A stretch of 5,595 nucleotides of DNA from the NCBI GenBank assembly GCA_945875975.1, contig CAMCMD010000037.1:1-5595 (forward strand), in the 5' to 3' direction. Position numbers and translations under genes: made by a program. Below are positions 1-5,311 of the stretch, in pieces. The stretch comes from Rickettsia typhi (GTDB taxonomy: Bacteria; Pseudomonadota; Alphaproteobacteria; Rickettsiales; Rickettsiaceae). Under the pieces are notes generated by a model. That model was given only the letters and a program-made list of their open reading frames with translations, was not told where the DNA came from and did no database searches. How positions within the stretch are numbered: the first letter of the stretch is position 1; every line of letters begins with the position of its first letter.

Positions 1-108
1 ACAATTAATTATATCACTGCAAAATGGACTATGCCAATTCAAAATTGGGGTGAAGCTATGGCTCATTTTTTGATAAAATTTGAAGATAGAATTCATAACA
101 ATATTTAG
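1..108 (+). CDS. IS256-family (mutator-type) transposase, C-terminal fragment
   Basis: The window opens inside a reading frame that runs 35 codons to a TAG stop. The residues read AKWTMPIQNW, then an alanine/leucine-rich helix and IKFEDRIHNNI. This is the conserved C-terminal signature of IS256/mutator-type DDE transposases (W-x-x-P-I-x-N-W followed by F-E-x-R). The catalytic DDE residues would lie upstream, outside the window, so activity cannot be judged. The stop codon is followed within about 10 bp by a sequence that looks like the element's right inverted repeat, as expected for this family. The family call is firm; whether the complete gene is intact is unknown. Confidence 0.85.
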   Translation, partial: TINYITAKWTMPIQNWGEAMAHFLIKFEDRIHNNI

Positions 109-116
109 GGGCTTAT

Positions 117-148
117 GTATGAATTTACACAATTGGATGGAAAGTCCC
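117..148. mobile_element. Right terminal inverted repeat of the IS256-family element
   Basis: Read on the minus strand this segment begins GGGACTTTCCATCC and continues through AATTGTGTAAATTC. This matches the usual IS256-family end, which starts GGGAC or similar and contains a TGTGTAAA-like block. It lies just after the transposase stop, so position 148 is the likely outer boundary of the element. The bases from 149 (AATCTAGA) would be one copy of an 8-9 bp target duplication. The other copy is outside the window, so this cannot be verified here. Confidence 0.65.
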
Positions 149-310
149 AATCTAGATTAAATATTCTTTAAGTTACGAGCTGTAATGTATAATGTTTTAC
201 CTAAGATTTCAAGTGTTTGATGTCTAGATCTGTACAATATCCTGAAGCTAAAGCTCTTTGTAGTTATCTATTATTTGTGGTCACAATCAGTATTGCTTTG
301 CTTAAATTTC
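149..310. other. Gap between IS256 end and small membrane-protein gene; no confident gene
   Basis: No ORF with a start and ribosome binding site is visible. On the minus strand, downstream of the membrane-protein gene, one frame stays open for 36 codons and ends at a TAA at 157-159 (last residues ITARNLKNI). It has no convincing start and matches no family I recognise. It could be the decayed tail of a second gene of the same leftward unit, cut by the IS256 insertion, or chance openness in AT-rich DNA. Confidence 0.4.
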
Positions 311-329
311 CATCAATAATCTATTGATG
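311..329. terminator. Perfect 8-bp hairpin over the stop codon of the leftward gene
   Basis: CATCAATA (311-318) and TATTGATG (322-329) are exact reverse complements separated by three bases. The hairpin spans the last codons and TGA stop of the minus-strand gene. It is AT-rich and not followed by a clear U-run on either strand, so it is at best a weak terminator or an mRNA 3'-end stabiliser. The symmetry is seen directly; its role is inferred. Confidence 0.35.
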
Positions 330-656
330 TCGCCTGATCTTTACCGATAGACATACGGTTTAAATACTTCGTATACCTATCAAGATGTGCATGAAGTTCT
401 GAGATTTGCCTACATTTCTGTTTGCTCCACCCACTTTCATCACAGAAGCTTTCTAGATTTGGAGGTAGTTTTTCTTGTGCCTGTTCCTTCACTGCCCTTT
501 TAATTGTTTTGAAAAATTGTTCATCGTACTTTGTTCTTGGACTCAGGTATAAGAATACAAGAAATGCAGCAAACAAAAAGAATAGAAACACTATTTTTTG
601 TCTTCTGGACCGAACTCCCATAGTCTCATTGGCTCATCTTGAGTTGTGTTACTCAT
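313..656 (-). CDS. Small single-pass membrane protein of unknown function, frame-broken near the start
   Basis: Two overlapping minus-strand frames make up this gene. The first starts at the ATG at 656-654, seven bases after a strong AAAGGAGG, and encodes 21 residues (MSNTTQDEPM, then RLWEFGPEDKK) before a TAG at 593-591. The second is open from an ATG at 621, without any ribosome binding site, to a TGA at 315-313 (102 residues). A shift of one base back at the A6 run (599-594) joins them into a 114-residue protein. The joined protein would have a polar N-terminus, one hydrophobic segment (IVFLFFLFAAFLVFLYL, about residues 22-38) and a charged, lysine-rich C-terminal region with two cysteines. 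This pattern suits an inner-membrane protein with a soluble tail. I do not recognise the family. The break may be a pseudogene mutation, a slippage site or a sequencing error. It is divergent from the XRE regulator, so that regulator may act on it. Confidence 0.6.
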
Positions 657-698
657 TTTGTTTCCTCCTTTATTGTTAATTTATACACTTTAAATATA
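657..698. promoter_or_regulatory. Divergent intergenic region with strong Shine-Dalgarno for the leftward gene
   Basis: This 42-bp gap separates two divergently oriented starts. The minus-strand sequence contains AAAGGAGG at 671-664 with a seven-base spacer to the ATG at 656. This is near ideal and is the main reason for choosing that start over the ATG at 621. A minus-strand TATAAA (685-680) could be a -10 box, but no well-spaced -35 is evident. On the plus strand the regulator's ATG has no Shine-Dalgarno; TTGTTT (658-663), 18 bp, TATACA (682-687) is a possible weak promoter giving a nearly leaderless transcript. Confidence 0.45.
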
Positions 699-1119
699 AT
701 GGCAAATCTACGAAATAGGATTCGTGAACTGGTGGCTCAAAAAGATATCAGTGCTGTTAAAATAGAAAAAACAACTGGTTTAAACAGAAATACAGTTTAT
801 AGCATCCTCGCTGGTAACTCAAAAACCCCTAGTGCCCAGAACTTACAGCTGATTGCAAAATCCCTAGGAGTCAGCTTAGAGTCTCTTCTTCTCGATGAGG
901 AAAAATTGATGATTGATACTTTAACCGCTGAACAAATCAAAATTTTTTGTAATATCACAAATTCTATCACTGCTCTAATTATTGAAAATAATAAATATTT
1001 CAGTAGAAAACCTAGTTGCTTTAATAAAAGAAGTTTATCAATACTCGATTGAGGCCGAACCTCCTCATATTGATGATAAGTTTCTTAGGTGGATAATAGA
1101 CAAATATCACAAATTTTAA
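699..1119 (+). pseudogene. XRE/Cro-CI-type helix-turn-helix regulator, frameshifted
   Basis: The start chosen is the ATG at 699 (MANLRNRIREL), the usual N-terminus of short XRE-family regulators; an upstream in-frame ATG at 639 adds residues unlike the family. Residues about 7-60 form a Cro/CI-type DNA-binding domain, with the helix-turn-helix around KIEKTTGLNRNTVYSILAG and the closing helix IAKSLGVSLESLL. After about 101 codons the frame shifts by one base near 1002. The downstream frame resumes family-like sequence (VENLVALIKEVYQ, then PPHIDDKFLRWI) to a TAA at 1117-1119. Restored length is about 139 residues. Without correction the protein ends in 15 unrelated residues at 1050-1052, but the DNA-binding domain would remain whole, so a truncated repressor might still function. 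Its likely target is its own divergent promoter region. Confidence 0.75.
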
Positions 1120-1152
1120 TTGCAACAAATTTTTTGTATATAAAACAGTAAA

Positions 1153-1570
1153 ATGAGTAAAATAAGAGACTATAAATATTATGACCTTATCAAAATTTCT
1201 TACATTTACAAAAATGAATTTTTTAACATATTACAGATTAAAAAAGAAATATTTTATTATTATTGTAATTTCTGCTTTCTTAATTTCTTCTTGTTGCCAA
1301 TCTTAATTAACGTATTTGGAAGCACAATGATATCTCTGGATTATTTGTGTTATCTTATTTCTGGTTTCACATCTATATACTTTTGCAGGACGATATCTTA
1401 AGGGAGTAAAATCTACAGATTATAAAACAGATATTTTCGTGATATTATATGGGTTCTTATTTTTTCTAATTCTTGATAACATAATTCTGGTTGAGTTGGT
1501 TTTACTTGGTACTTTTGGAATTTTAAAATTGCATTTCAAGAAAAAAAGCTACTGGAAGCTACGTATTTAG
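1153..1570 (+). pseudogene. Probable decayed small multi-pass membrane protein
   Basis: An ATG-started frame of 82 codons (1153-1401) is rich in hydrophobic and aromatic residues and could hold two membrane segments (around FCFLNFFLLPILINVF and DYLCYLISGFTSIYF). At the TTTT run at 1381-1384 a one-base shift opens a second frame that continues 61 codons to a TAG at 1568-1570. It contains AGRYLKGVKSTDYK, another long hydrophobic stretch (IFVILYGFLFFLILDNIILV) and a basic C-terminus (HFKKKSYWKLRI). Joined, this gives about 138 residues with roughly three membrane segments. I do not recognise the family. The N-terminal part is very AT-rich and may contain further indels: a 30-codon lipoprotein-like frame from the ATG at 1214 overlaps it. 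The second half is the more convincing coding sequence. Confidence 0.35.
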
Positions 1571-1904
1571 CTTGTAAACTTAGTAAGACTACCAAAACAA
1601 AAGAACGTAGTATTTGTTAGAAACAAACTCTGGATGACGTATATGTTGCGGGCTGTTATAACAATACTTATCTCGTTGACAGAAAATTACTGTGCCTTAG
1701 TTTTGAGCAAGTATTTTCGTCATATAATAATCTATCTAGCCTATCTAGAGTGTACCCCAACTAGACACCACCACCCTACCCTATTCTTCGTCCGTTTAGG
1801 GTCCTTTTTACCATTACTTGACATATTCCGTTTGGGGTTATAGAGCTTATTATTACATTTTCTTACTTTATCTCTGATATCGTTCTACTTAATAATATAA
1901 TAGC
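1571..1904. other. Long gap without a supportable gene; contains short GGG-rich repeats
   Basis: No ORF with a ribosome binding site or recognisable protein is present on either strand. A 69-codon open frame (1634-1843) has no family resemblance. Between about 1750 and 1840 the base composition is locally richer in C and G and holds a near-perfect 12-bp direct repeat, TCCGTTTAGGGT (1791-1802) and TCCGTTTGGGGT (1827-1838). A segment on the other side reads TGTACCCCAACTAGACA (1751-1767), which loosely resembles insertion-sequence ends. This may be an IS or MITE scar, but nothing decisive is visible. Confidence 0.4.
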
Positions 1905-1933
1905 TTGTATTTGGTATTTCTTACTTATATAAT
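1905..1933 (+). promoter_or_regulatory. Sigma-70-type promoter for vapBC
   Basis: TTGTAT (1905-1910) and a consensus TATAAT (1928-1933) are separated by exactly 17 bp. Transcription would start near 1940, giving a leader of about 28 bases before the antitoxin ATG. The leader contains the palindrome at 1943-1959, as expected for an autoregulated toxin-antitoxin operon. Confidence 0.6.
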
Positions 1934-1942
1934 AAACATATC

Positions 1943-1959
1943 TATATAACTATTATATA
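1943..1959. promoter_or_regulatory. Palindrome between promoter and vapB, candidate VapB operator
   Basis: TATATAA (1943-1949) and TTATATA (1953-1959) are exact inverted repeats around a 3-base centre, ending eight bases before the vapB ATG. VapB/AbrB-fold antitoxins bind inverted repeats at their own promoters and repress with VapC. The placement just past the predicted transcription start suits such an operator. Because the region is almost pure A+T, chance symmetry is possible. Confidence 0.45.
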
Positions 1960-1967
1960 TTACAATT

Positions 1968-2213
1968 ATGATTAATAATAACTTTTCGAAACTAACTAGC
2001 AAGGGGCAAGTAACTATTCCGCATGATATTAGAGAAGAGCTACATTTATCTGTTGGTAGCAGATTGAAGTTCGTAATACAGAATAACTCCATTCTCTTAA
2101 TGCCAATCAATAATAAGCTATCAGATTTAAAAGGAATCTTACCTAAGCCCAAACAAACTCTTACAGTTGAACAAATGAATAGTATTATAAAAGAAAAAGA
2201 TGATAGGAATTGA
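1968..2213 (+). CDS. vapB: VapB-type antitoxin, AbrB/MazE/SpoVT DNA-binding fold
   Basis: This 81-residue protein has the swapped-hairpin AbrB signature at residues about 8-47: KLTSKGQVTIPHDIREEL, then the L-x-x-G-S-R-L hairpin and a strand ending ILLMPI. The C-terminal part (about residues 50-81, with LKGILPKPKQTLTVEQMN) is the flexible region that in this family wraps and blocks the partner toxin. It binds its own promoter and neutralises VapC by direct contact. The gene overlaps vapC by 14 bp (ATG at 2200, stop TGA at 2211-2213), indicating translational coupling. The ATG at 1968 is supported by the domain start, although no strong Shine-Dalgarno precedes it. The gene is intact and its length is normal for the family. 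Confidence 0.9.
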   Translation: MINNNFSKLTSKGQVTIPHDIREELHLSVGSRLKFVIQNNSILLMPINNKLSDLKGILPKPKQTLTVEQMNSIIKEKDDRN

Positions 2214-2610
2214 TACAAACATATTAGTCAGATATTTAACTAATGATGATCTAGAGCAAAGTAATCAAGTAGCGGCTTTATTTGCAGAATACAATGAACG
2301 TGAGTCCAGTATTTATATCAATAATATAGTTTTATGTGAATTAGTTTGGGTATTAGAGAAAGGTTATAAATATAACACCCAGCAAATAGCAACTGCATTA
2401 AAACTAATTCTTCAGACTCCAGAATTTGCTTTTGATAATCATCAGCTACTAACACAGTCTGTCATTGAATATGAAAGATCTAGTACAGCTGATCTTTCTG
2501 ACATTATTATTAGTCTTGTGAATAATAATGCCGGCTGTAATGCCACTTATTCTTTTGACAAAACAGCAATTAAATTAGGTTATTTTGTCCAACCATTAAA
2601 TGATAAATAA
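2200..2610 (+). CDS. vapC: VapC-type toxin, PIN-domain ribonuclease
   Basis: The 136-residue protein is a complete PIN domain. The metal-binding acidic residues expected for VapC-type RNases can be placed: D5 in IGIDTNILVRYL, E47 in LCELVWVLE, D98 and D101 in ADLSDIII, and D120 in TYSFDKTA. The wording closely matches the PIN subgroup with MIGIDTN-x-LVRYL at the start and a central LCELVWVLE helix (COG5611-like). Such toxins cleave RNA, often tRNA or the ribosomal sarcin-ricin loop; this protein's target cannot be read from sequence. It is translated from inside the end of vapB and ends 18 bp before the recombinase relic. All catalytic positions and the full length are kept, so this module is probably active. 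Confidence 0.92.
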   Translation: MIGIDTNILVRYLTNDDLEQSNQVAALFAEYNERESSIYINNIVLCELVWVLEKGYKYNTQQIATALKLILQTPEFAFDNHQLLTQSVIEYERSSTADLSDIIISLVNNNAGCNATYSFDKTAIKLGYFVQPLNDK

Positions 2611-2628
2611 ACCCATTTAGACAAAACA

Positions 2629-3189
2629 ATGACCGGCAAAAATATAGGCTATATCAGAGTCAGTACTATCGAACAAAATCTTGAGAGGCAACTTGAGGGA
2701 ATAAATTAGATAGGAGCTTTATTGATAAAGTATCAGGCAAGTCTGTTGATCGCCCTGCTTTTGCAAGAAATGCTTGCATATGTACGTGATGGTGATACTG
2801 TAATTGTTCACAGTATGGATAGGCTGGCACGTAATGTTGATGATTTAAGACAAATTGTCAAAGGCTTAACAGCTAAGCAAGTGAAGGTTAAATTTATCAA
2901 AGAGTGTCTAGAATTTACCGGTGAAGATTCCCCTATGTCCAACCTGCTACTTTCGGTCATGGGCGCATTTGCAGAGTTCGAACGCACCTTAATCAAGGAA
3001 CGCCAAATGGAAGGTATAGAGCTTGCAAAGAAACGTGGCGTGTACAAAGGGCGAAGAGCCGCCCTATCAGATGATCAAATTATACTACTCAAGGAACAAA
3101 CCACCCTTGGCAACAATAAATCTGAACTTGCTAAAGAATTTAGCATCAGCCGAGAAACCCTCTATAAGTATTTGAGGGTTGACGTTTAG
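2629..3189 (+). pseudogene. Serine recombinase (resolvase/invertase, Hin/Pin type), disrupted by two compensating indels
   Basis: From the ATG at 2629 the frame reads MTGKNIGYIRVSTIEQNLER. This is the N-terminal strand of serine recombinases with the nucleophile at Ser12 (YIRVS). A TAG at 2707-2709 follows 26 codons. Shifting one base at about 2706 restores 18 family-like codons (LDRSFIDKVSGKSVDRPA). An extra T in the TTTT run (2759-2762) then returns to the original frame, which continues LQEMLAYVRDGDTVIVHSMDRLARN, the AFAEFERTLIKERQ segment leading into helix E, and a C-terminal helix-turn-helix (KSELAKEFSISRETLYKYL). Restored length is about 187 residues, normal for resolvases and invertases. 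The remaining long frame, from a TTG at 2722, lacks the catalytic serine, so it should not recombine DNA. The neighbouring VapBC operon suggests plasmid or Tn3-type transposon origin. Confidence 0.85.
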
Positions 3190-3346
3190 AGTCGCAAGAA
3201 GAGGTCTATCTACCGAATATTTTGAATTTAAGTATCTAACACCAGCAGATTTTGGAAAGTTTTTTTCTTGGAATGAACGACAAATAGAGTTTCAAATTTA
3301 TGTCATTAACAATTCATTGGTTTCGTCAAGACTTGAGATTAAGTGA
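3179..3346 (+). other. Short unassigned open frame between recombinase and photolyase
   Basis: A frame beginning at a TTG (3179) overlaps the recombinase end and continues past the photolyase start to a TGA at 3344-3346 (55 codons). Its middle part reads RRGLSTEYFEFKYLTPADF, then GKFFSWNERQIEF, which looks more protein-like than random AT-rich DNA. I do not recognise it. It may be a remnant of a gene once following the recombinase, such as a transposon gene, or it may be chance. It has no ribosome binding site. Confidence 0.2.
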
Positions 3347-4703
3347 CAATCCTTCGCTTTGTGCAGCCGTAGAAAACAGTGAGGTTTTGCCAATTTATAT
3401 ACTTGATGACTATAATCCTGGTCTCAATATTATGGGAAAAGCAAGTAGAGTTTGGTTGCATCACTCTTTGAATAAACTAAATGAATCTTTAGGAGGCGCC
3501 TTGAGAGTATTTTCTGGTAATGCGCTAGATATTATTCCAGAGCTAACACAAAAATATAACATAAAATCGGTGTATTGGAATAGGTGTTATGAACCATGGA
3601 GAATTAAACGAGATAAAGTAATAAAAGAAGCTTTGCAAAAACAAAATATCGACGTAAAAAGTTTTAATGGGTCGCTAATGATTGAGCCATGGAAGATTCT
3701 TAAAAGCGATGGAACACCTTACAAAGTATTTACTGCTTTTAATAAAAAAGCGTATCTAGAAGGTTATTTTACCAGTACGCCAATACTAAAACCGAATAAC
3801 ACCCATTACACAAAAGAAAATATAGATTGTATAGATATAGGATCTCTTGCTTTACTTCCTTCCGGTAAATGGGGAAATAATGTTATTAAAGGTTGGGAGG
3901 TTGGAGAAGTTGCTGCATATAAAAAATTACAGAGCTTTATAGAAAGTGGGCTCAAAACCTATAAAGAGGGAAGGAATTTTCCATATAAAGCAAACGTTTC
4001 TCGCCTTTCACCTCACTTGCATTTTGGCGAAATTTCTCCAAGACAAATTTGCGATGCAGCTCAATCTCTCGATAGGGAAGAGAATTTAGACTGCTTTTTA
4101 AGTGAAATAGGCTGGCGTGAATTTTCCTATTACTTACTGTATCATTTTCCTGATATACCAACCAAGAACTTAAATCTTAAATTTAATCTATTTCCTTGGA
4201 GTGATAATAAAGAATTACTGACCTACTGGCAAAGAGGCGCAACTGGTATTCCAATTGTTGATGCTGGGATGCGTGAACTTTGGCAAACTGGTTATATGCA
4301 TAATAGAGTTAGAATGATTGTTGGCTCATTTTTAGTAAAAAACTTACTAATTCACTGGAATCATGGAGCACGATGGTTCTGGGACTGCTTATTTGATTCA
4401 GATCTAGCTAGTAATAGTTGTAGTTGGCAGTGGGTTGCTGGATGTGGAGCGGACGCTGCGCTTTATTTTCGGATTTTCAATCCTGTCACTCAGGGTCAGA
4501 AATTTGATGTTGCCGGGAAGTATACTAGAAAATATGTACCAGAATTAAAATTATTACCTGATAAATATTTATTTAATCCTTGGGAAGCTCCAAAACAAAT
4601 GTTGCTCGATGCTGGAATTCAGTTAGGGATCAATTATCCAGAGCCTATAGTTGATTTAAGCTTTTCTAGGAAAAGGGCTCTTGAACTATTTTTTGCTCTA
4701 TAA
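3300..4703 (+). CDS. phrB: Deoxyribodipyrimidine photolyase (class I CPD photolyase, cryptochrome/photolyase family)
   Basis: The 467-residue cytosolic flavoprotein uses blue or near-UV light to split UV-induced pyrimidine dimers. Length is close to E. coli PhrB (472). The N-terminal Rossmann antenna domain begins SLTIHWFRQDLRLSDNPSL (about residues 2-135, including VYWNRCYEPWRIKRD). The helical FAD domain has Y221, SRLSPHLHFGEISPRQ (234-249), GWREF (271-275), TGIPIVDAGMRELWQTGYMH (315-334) and DLASNSCSWQW (368-378), then ADAALYFRIFNPVTQGQKFD (384-403). The electron-transfer tryptophans W300, W353 and W376 and the FAD-contacting N372 align with E. coli W306, W359, W382 and N378 at a constant offset of six. 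The start at 3300 matches the family's M-x-x-x-I-x-WFRxDLRLxDN opening. No frame breaks are present. It appears monocistronic, with no clear promoter. Confidence 0.96.
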   Translation: MSLTIHWFRQDLRLSDNPSLCAAVENSEVLPIYILDDYNPGLNIMGKASRVWLHHSLNKLNESLGGALRVFSGNALDIIPELTQKYNIKSVYWNRCYEPWRIKRDKVIKEALQKQNIDVKSFNGSLMIEPWKILKSDGTPYKVFTAFNKKAYLEGYFTSTPILKPNNTHYTKENIDCIDIGSLALLPSGKWGNNVIKGWEVGEVAAYKKLQSFIESGLKTYKEGRNFPYKANVSRLSPHLHFGEISPRQICDAAQSLDREENLDCFLSEIGWREFSYYLLYHFPDIPTKNLNLKFNLFPWSDNKELLTYWQRGATGIPIVDAGMRELWQTGYMHNRVRMIVGSFLVKNLLIHWNHGARWFWDCLFDSDLASNSCSWQWVAGCGADAALYFRIFNPVTQGQKFDVAGKYTRKYVPELKLLPDKYLFNPWEAPKQMLLDAGIQLGINYPEPIVDLSFSRKRALELFFAL

Positions 4704-4962
4704 ACGCCAGTTTGGGAATTAGTAAACGCAGTTGAAGTCTGATACGTTCATTTCATAGTTCGATGATTCAGGCAATAAATAGTTTTTGCCATGAATTTTT
4801 ACTAAATATAGCCGGATTAGAAGAATACACCACTGTAACACTTTGTTTATAATAATTATTATAAATATATACCATATATACGGTGTAATATTTAATCAAC
4901 AAAAAAACGACCGTTTATTTTATAATTAATTCAACACGTTCTATAAGTTGTACTTTTCCCAC
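4704..4962. other. AT-rich gap after the photolyase with several palindromes
   Basis: No convincing gene is visible. A 29-codon frame (4763-4852, MIQAINSFCHEFLLN at its start) has no ribosome binding site and no known relative; it may be a remnant. Three symmetrical elements cluster here: a 20-bp perfect palindrome (4846-4865), an imperfect ACCATATATACGGT (4871-4884) and AAACG-AC-CGTTT (4905-4916). No G+C-rich hairpin with a U-run terminates the photolyase transcript. The symmetries could be protein-binding sites upstream of the second toxin-antitoxin operon, but they lie more than 50 bp from its promoter. Confidence 0.4.
4846..4865. repeat. 20-bp perfect palindrome
   Basis: TTTATAATAA (4846-4855) is followed directly by its exact reverse complement TTATTATAAA (4856-4865). 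It contains only A and T, which raises the chance expectation, but ten paired positions is long for this window. Its role is unknown; possibilities are an operator, a DNA-unwinding site or a weak bidirectional terminator. Confidence 0.5.
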
Positions 4963-4991
4963 TTGCCTTATTTCCCACCTTTTGGTATAAT
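4963..4991 (+). promoter_or_regulatory. Extended -10 sigma-70-type promoter for the second toxin-antitoxin operon
   Basis: TTGCCT (4963-4968), a 17-bp spacer and a consensus TATAAT (4986-4991) preceded by TGG (4983-4985) give both a -35 and an extended -10 match. Transcription would start near 4998, leaving a leader of about 30 bases before the antitoxin start. It is the best promoter match in the window. Confidence 0.65.
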
Positions 4992-5026
4992 TAATTTATC
5001 AGAACAATACTTGAACGTAGGTGGAT

Positions 5027-5311
5027 ATGAAAGCAACAGCCAAGAAAATATTAAGACCAGATTCAAAAGGGCGAGTTTGCTTAGGACCATTAGCCAATGG
5101 CATTAGTGGCTACAAAGTAATAATGGATGAACAAACCAAAGAAATAATACTGCAACCTTATACCGAGATTCCTTTCTCTGAAAACTGGATTTTTGAAAAT
5201 AAAGAAGTTTTTTCTTCGATCAAACGCGGACTTAAGCAATCTTTTGATAAAAAAACTATCTACAAAGGTAGCTTTGCAGATCTTATACAACCGCAAGGGA
5301 AAGCTGAATAA
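5027..5311 (+). CDS. Antitoxin of a RelE/ParE-like toxin-antitoxin pair
   Basis: The chosen ATG at 5027 follows AGGTGG (5019-5024), which can pair with the 16S tail; a GTG at 5021 two codons upstream is the alternative and overlaps that site. The 94-residue protein begins with a basic segment, then KGRVCLGPLANGISGYKVIM (residues about 14-33) and a strand reading EIILQPYTEIP, an arrangement like AbrB-type DNA-binding antitoxins. The second half, ENWIFENKEVFSSIKRGLKQ, is the E-x-W-x-F-x-N ... S-x-x-x-GL pattern of antitoxins found beside RelE/ParE-like toxins. It should bind its promoter and neutralise the toxin encoded by the next gene, whose ATG follows its stop codon with no gap. It is intact although that toxin is truncated, so it is now effectively an orphan at this locus. 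Confidence 0.7.
   Translation: MKATAKKILRPDSKGRVCLGPLANGISGYKVIMDEQTKEIILQPYTEIPFSENWIFENKEVFSSIKRGLKQSFDKKTIYKGSFADLIQPQGKAE

Noticed and set aside
422..679. Plus-strand open frame of 85 codons opposite the small membrane gene
   Set aside because: It is cysteine- and serine-rich, has no ribosome binding site or family resemblance, and runs antisense to a gene with an ideal Shine-Dalgarno; it is a shadow.
1634..1843. Open frame of 69 codons in the gap before vapB
   Set aside because: No ribosome binding site, no recognisable protein pattern, and it crosses the repeat-bearing patch; most likely chance.
1925..2218. Minus-strand open frame of 97 codons
   Set aside because: It is the antisense shadow of vapB, whose AbrB-fold signature is clear.
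2808..3047. Minus-strand open frame opposite the recombinase
   Set aside because: Antisense shadow; the plus strand encodes unmistakable serine-recombinase motifs.
3952..4161. Minus-strand open frame inside the photolyase
   Set aside because: Antisense shadow of conserved photolyase sequence.
1831..4713. Inverted 9-bp match TTATAGAGC (1838-1846) / GCTCTATAA (4695-4703) as possible transposon ends around vapBC, recombinase and photolyase
   Set aside because: Many 9-bp inverted matches are expected by chance in an AT-rich window of this size, and the right copy is simply the photolyase stop region; similarity does not extend to a 38-bp Tn3-type repeat.
5090..5296. Minus-strand open frame opposite the second antitoxin
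   Set aside because: Antisense shadow; the plus strand has promoter, ribosome binding site and an antitoxin-like protein.
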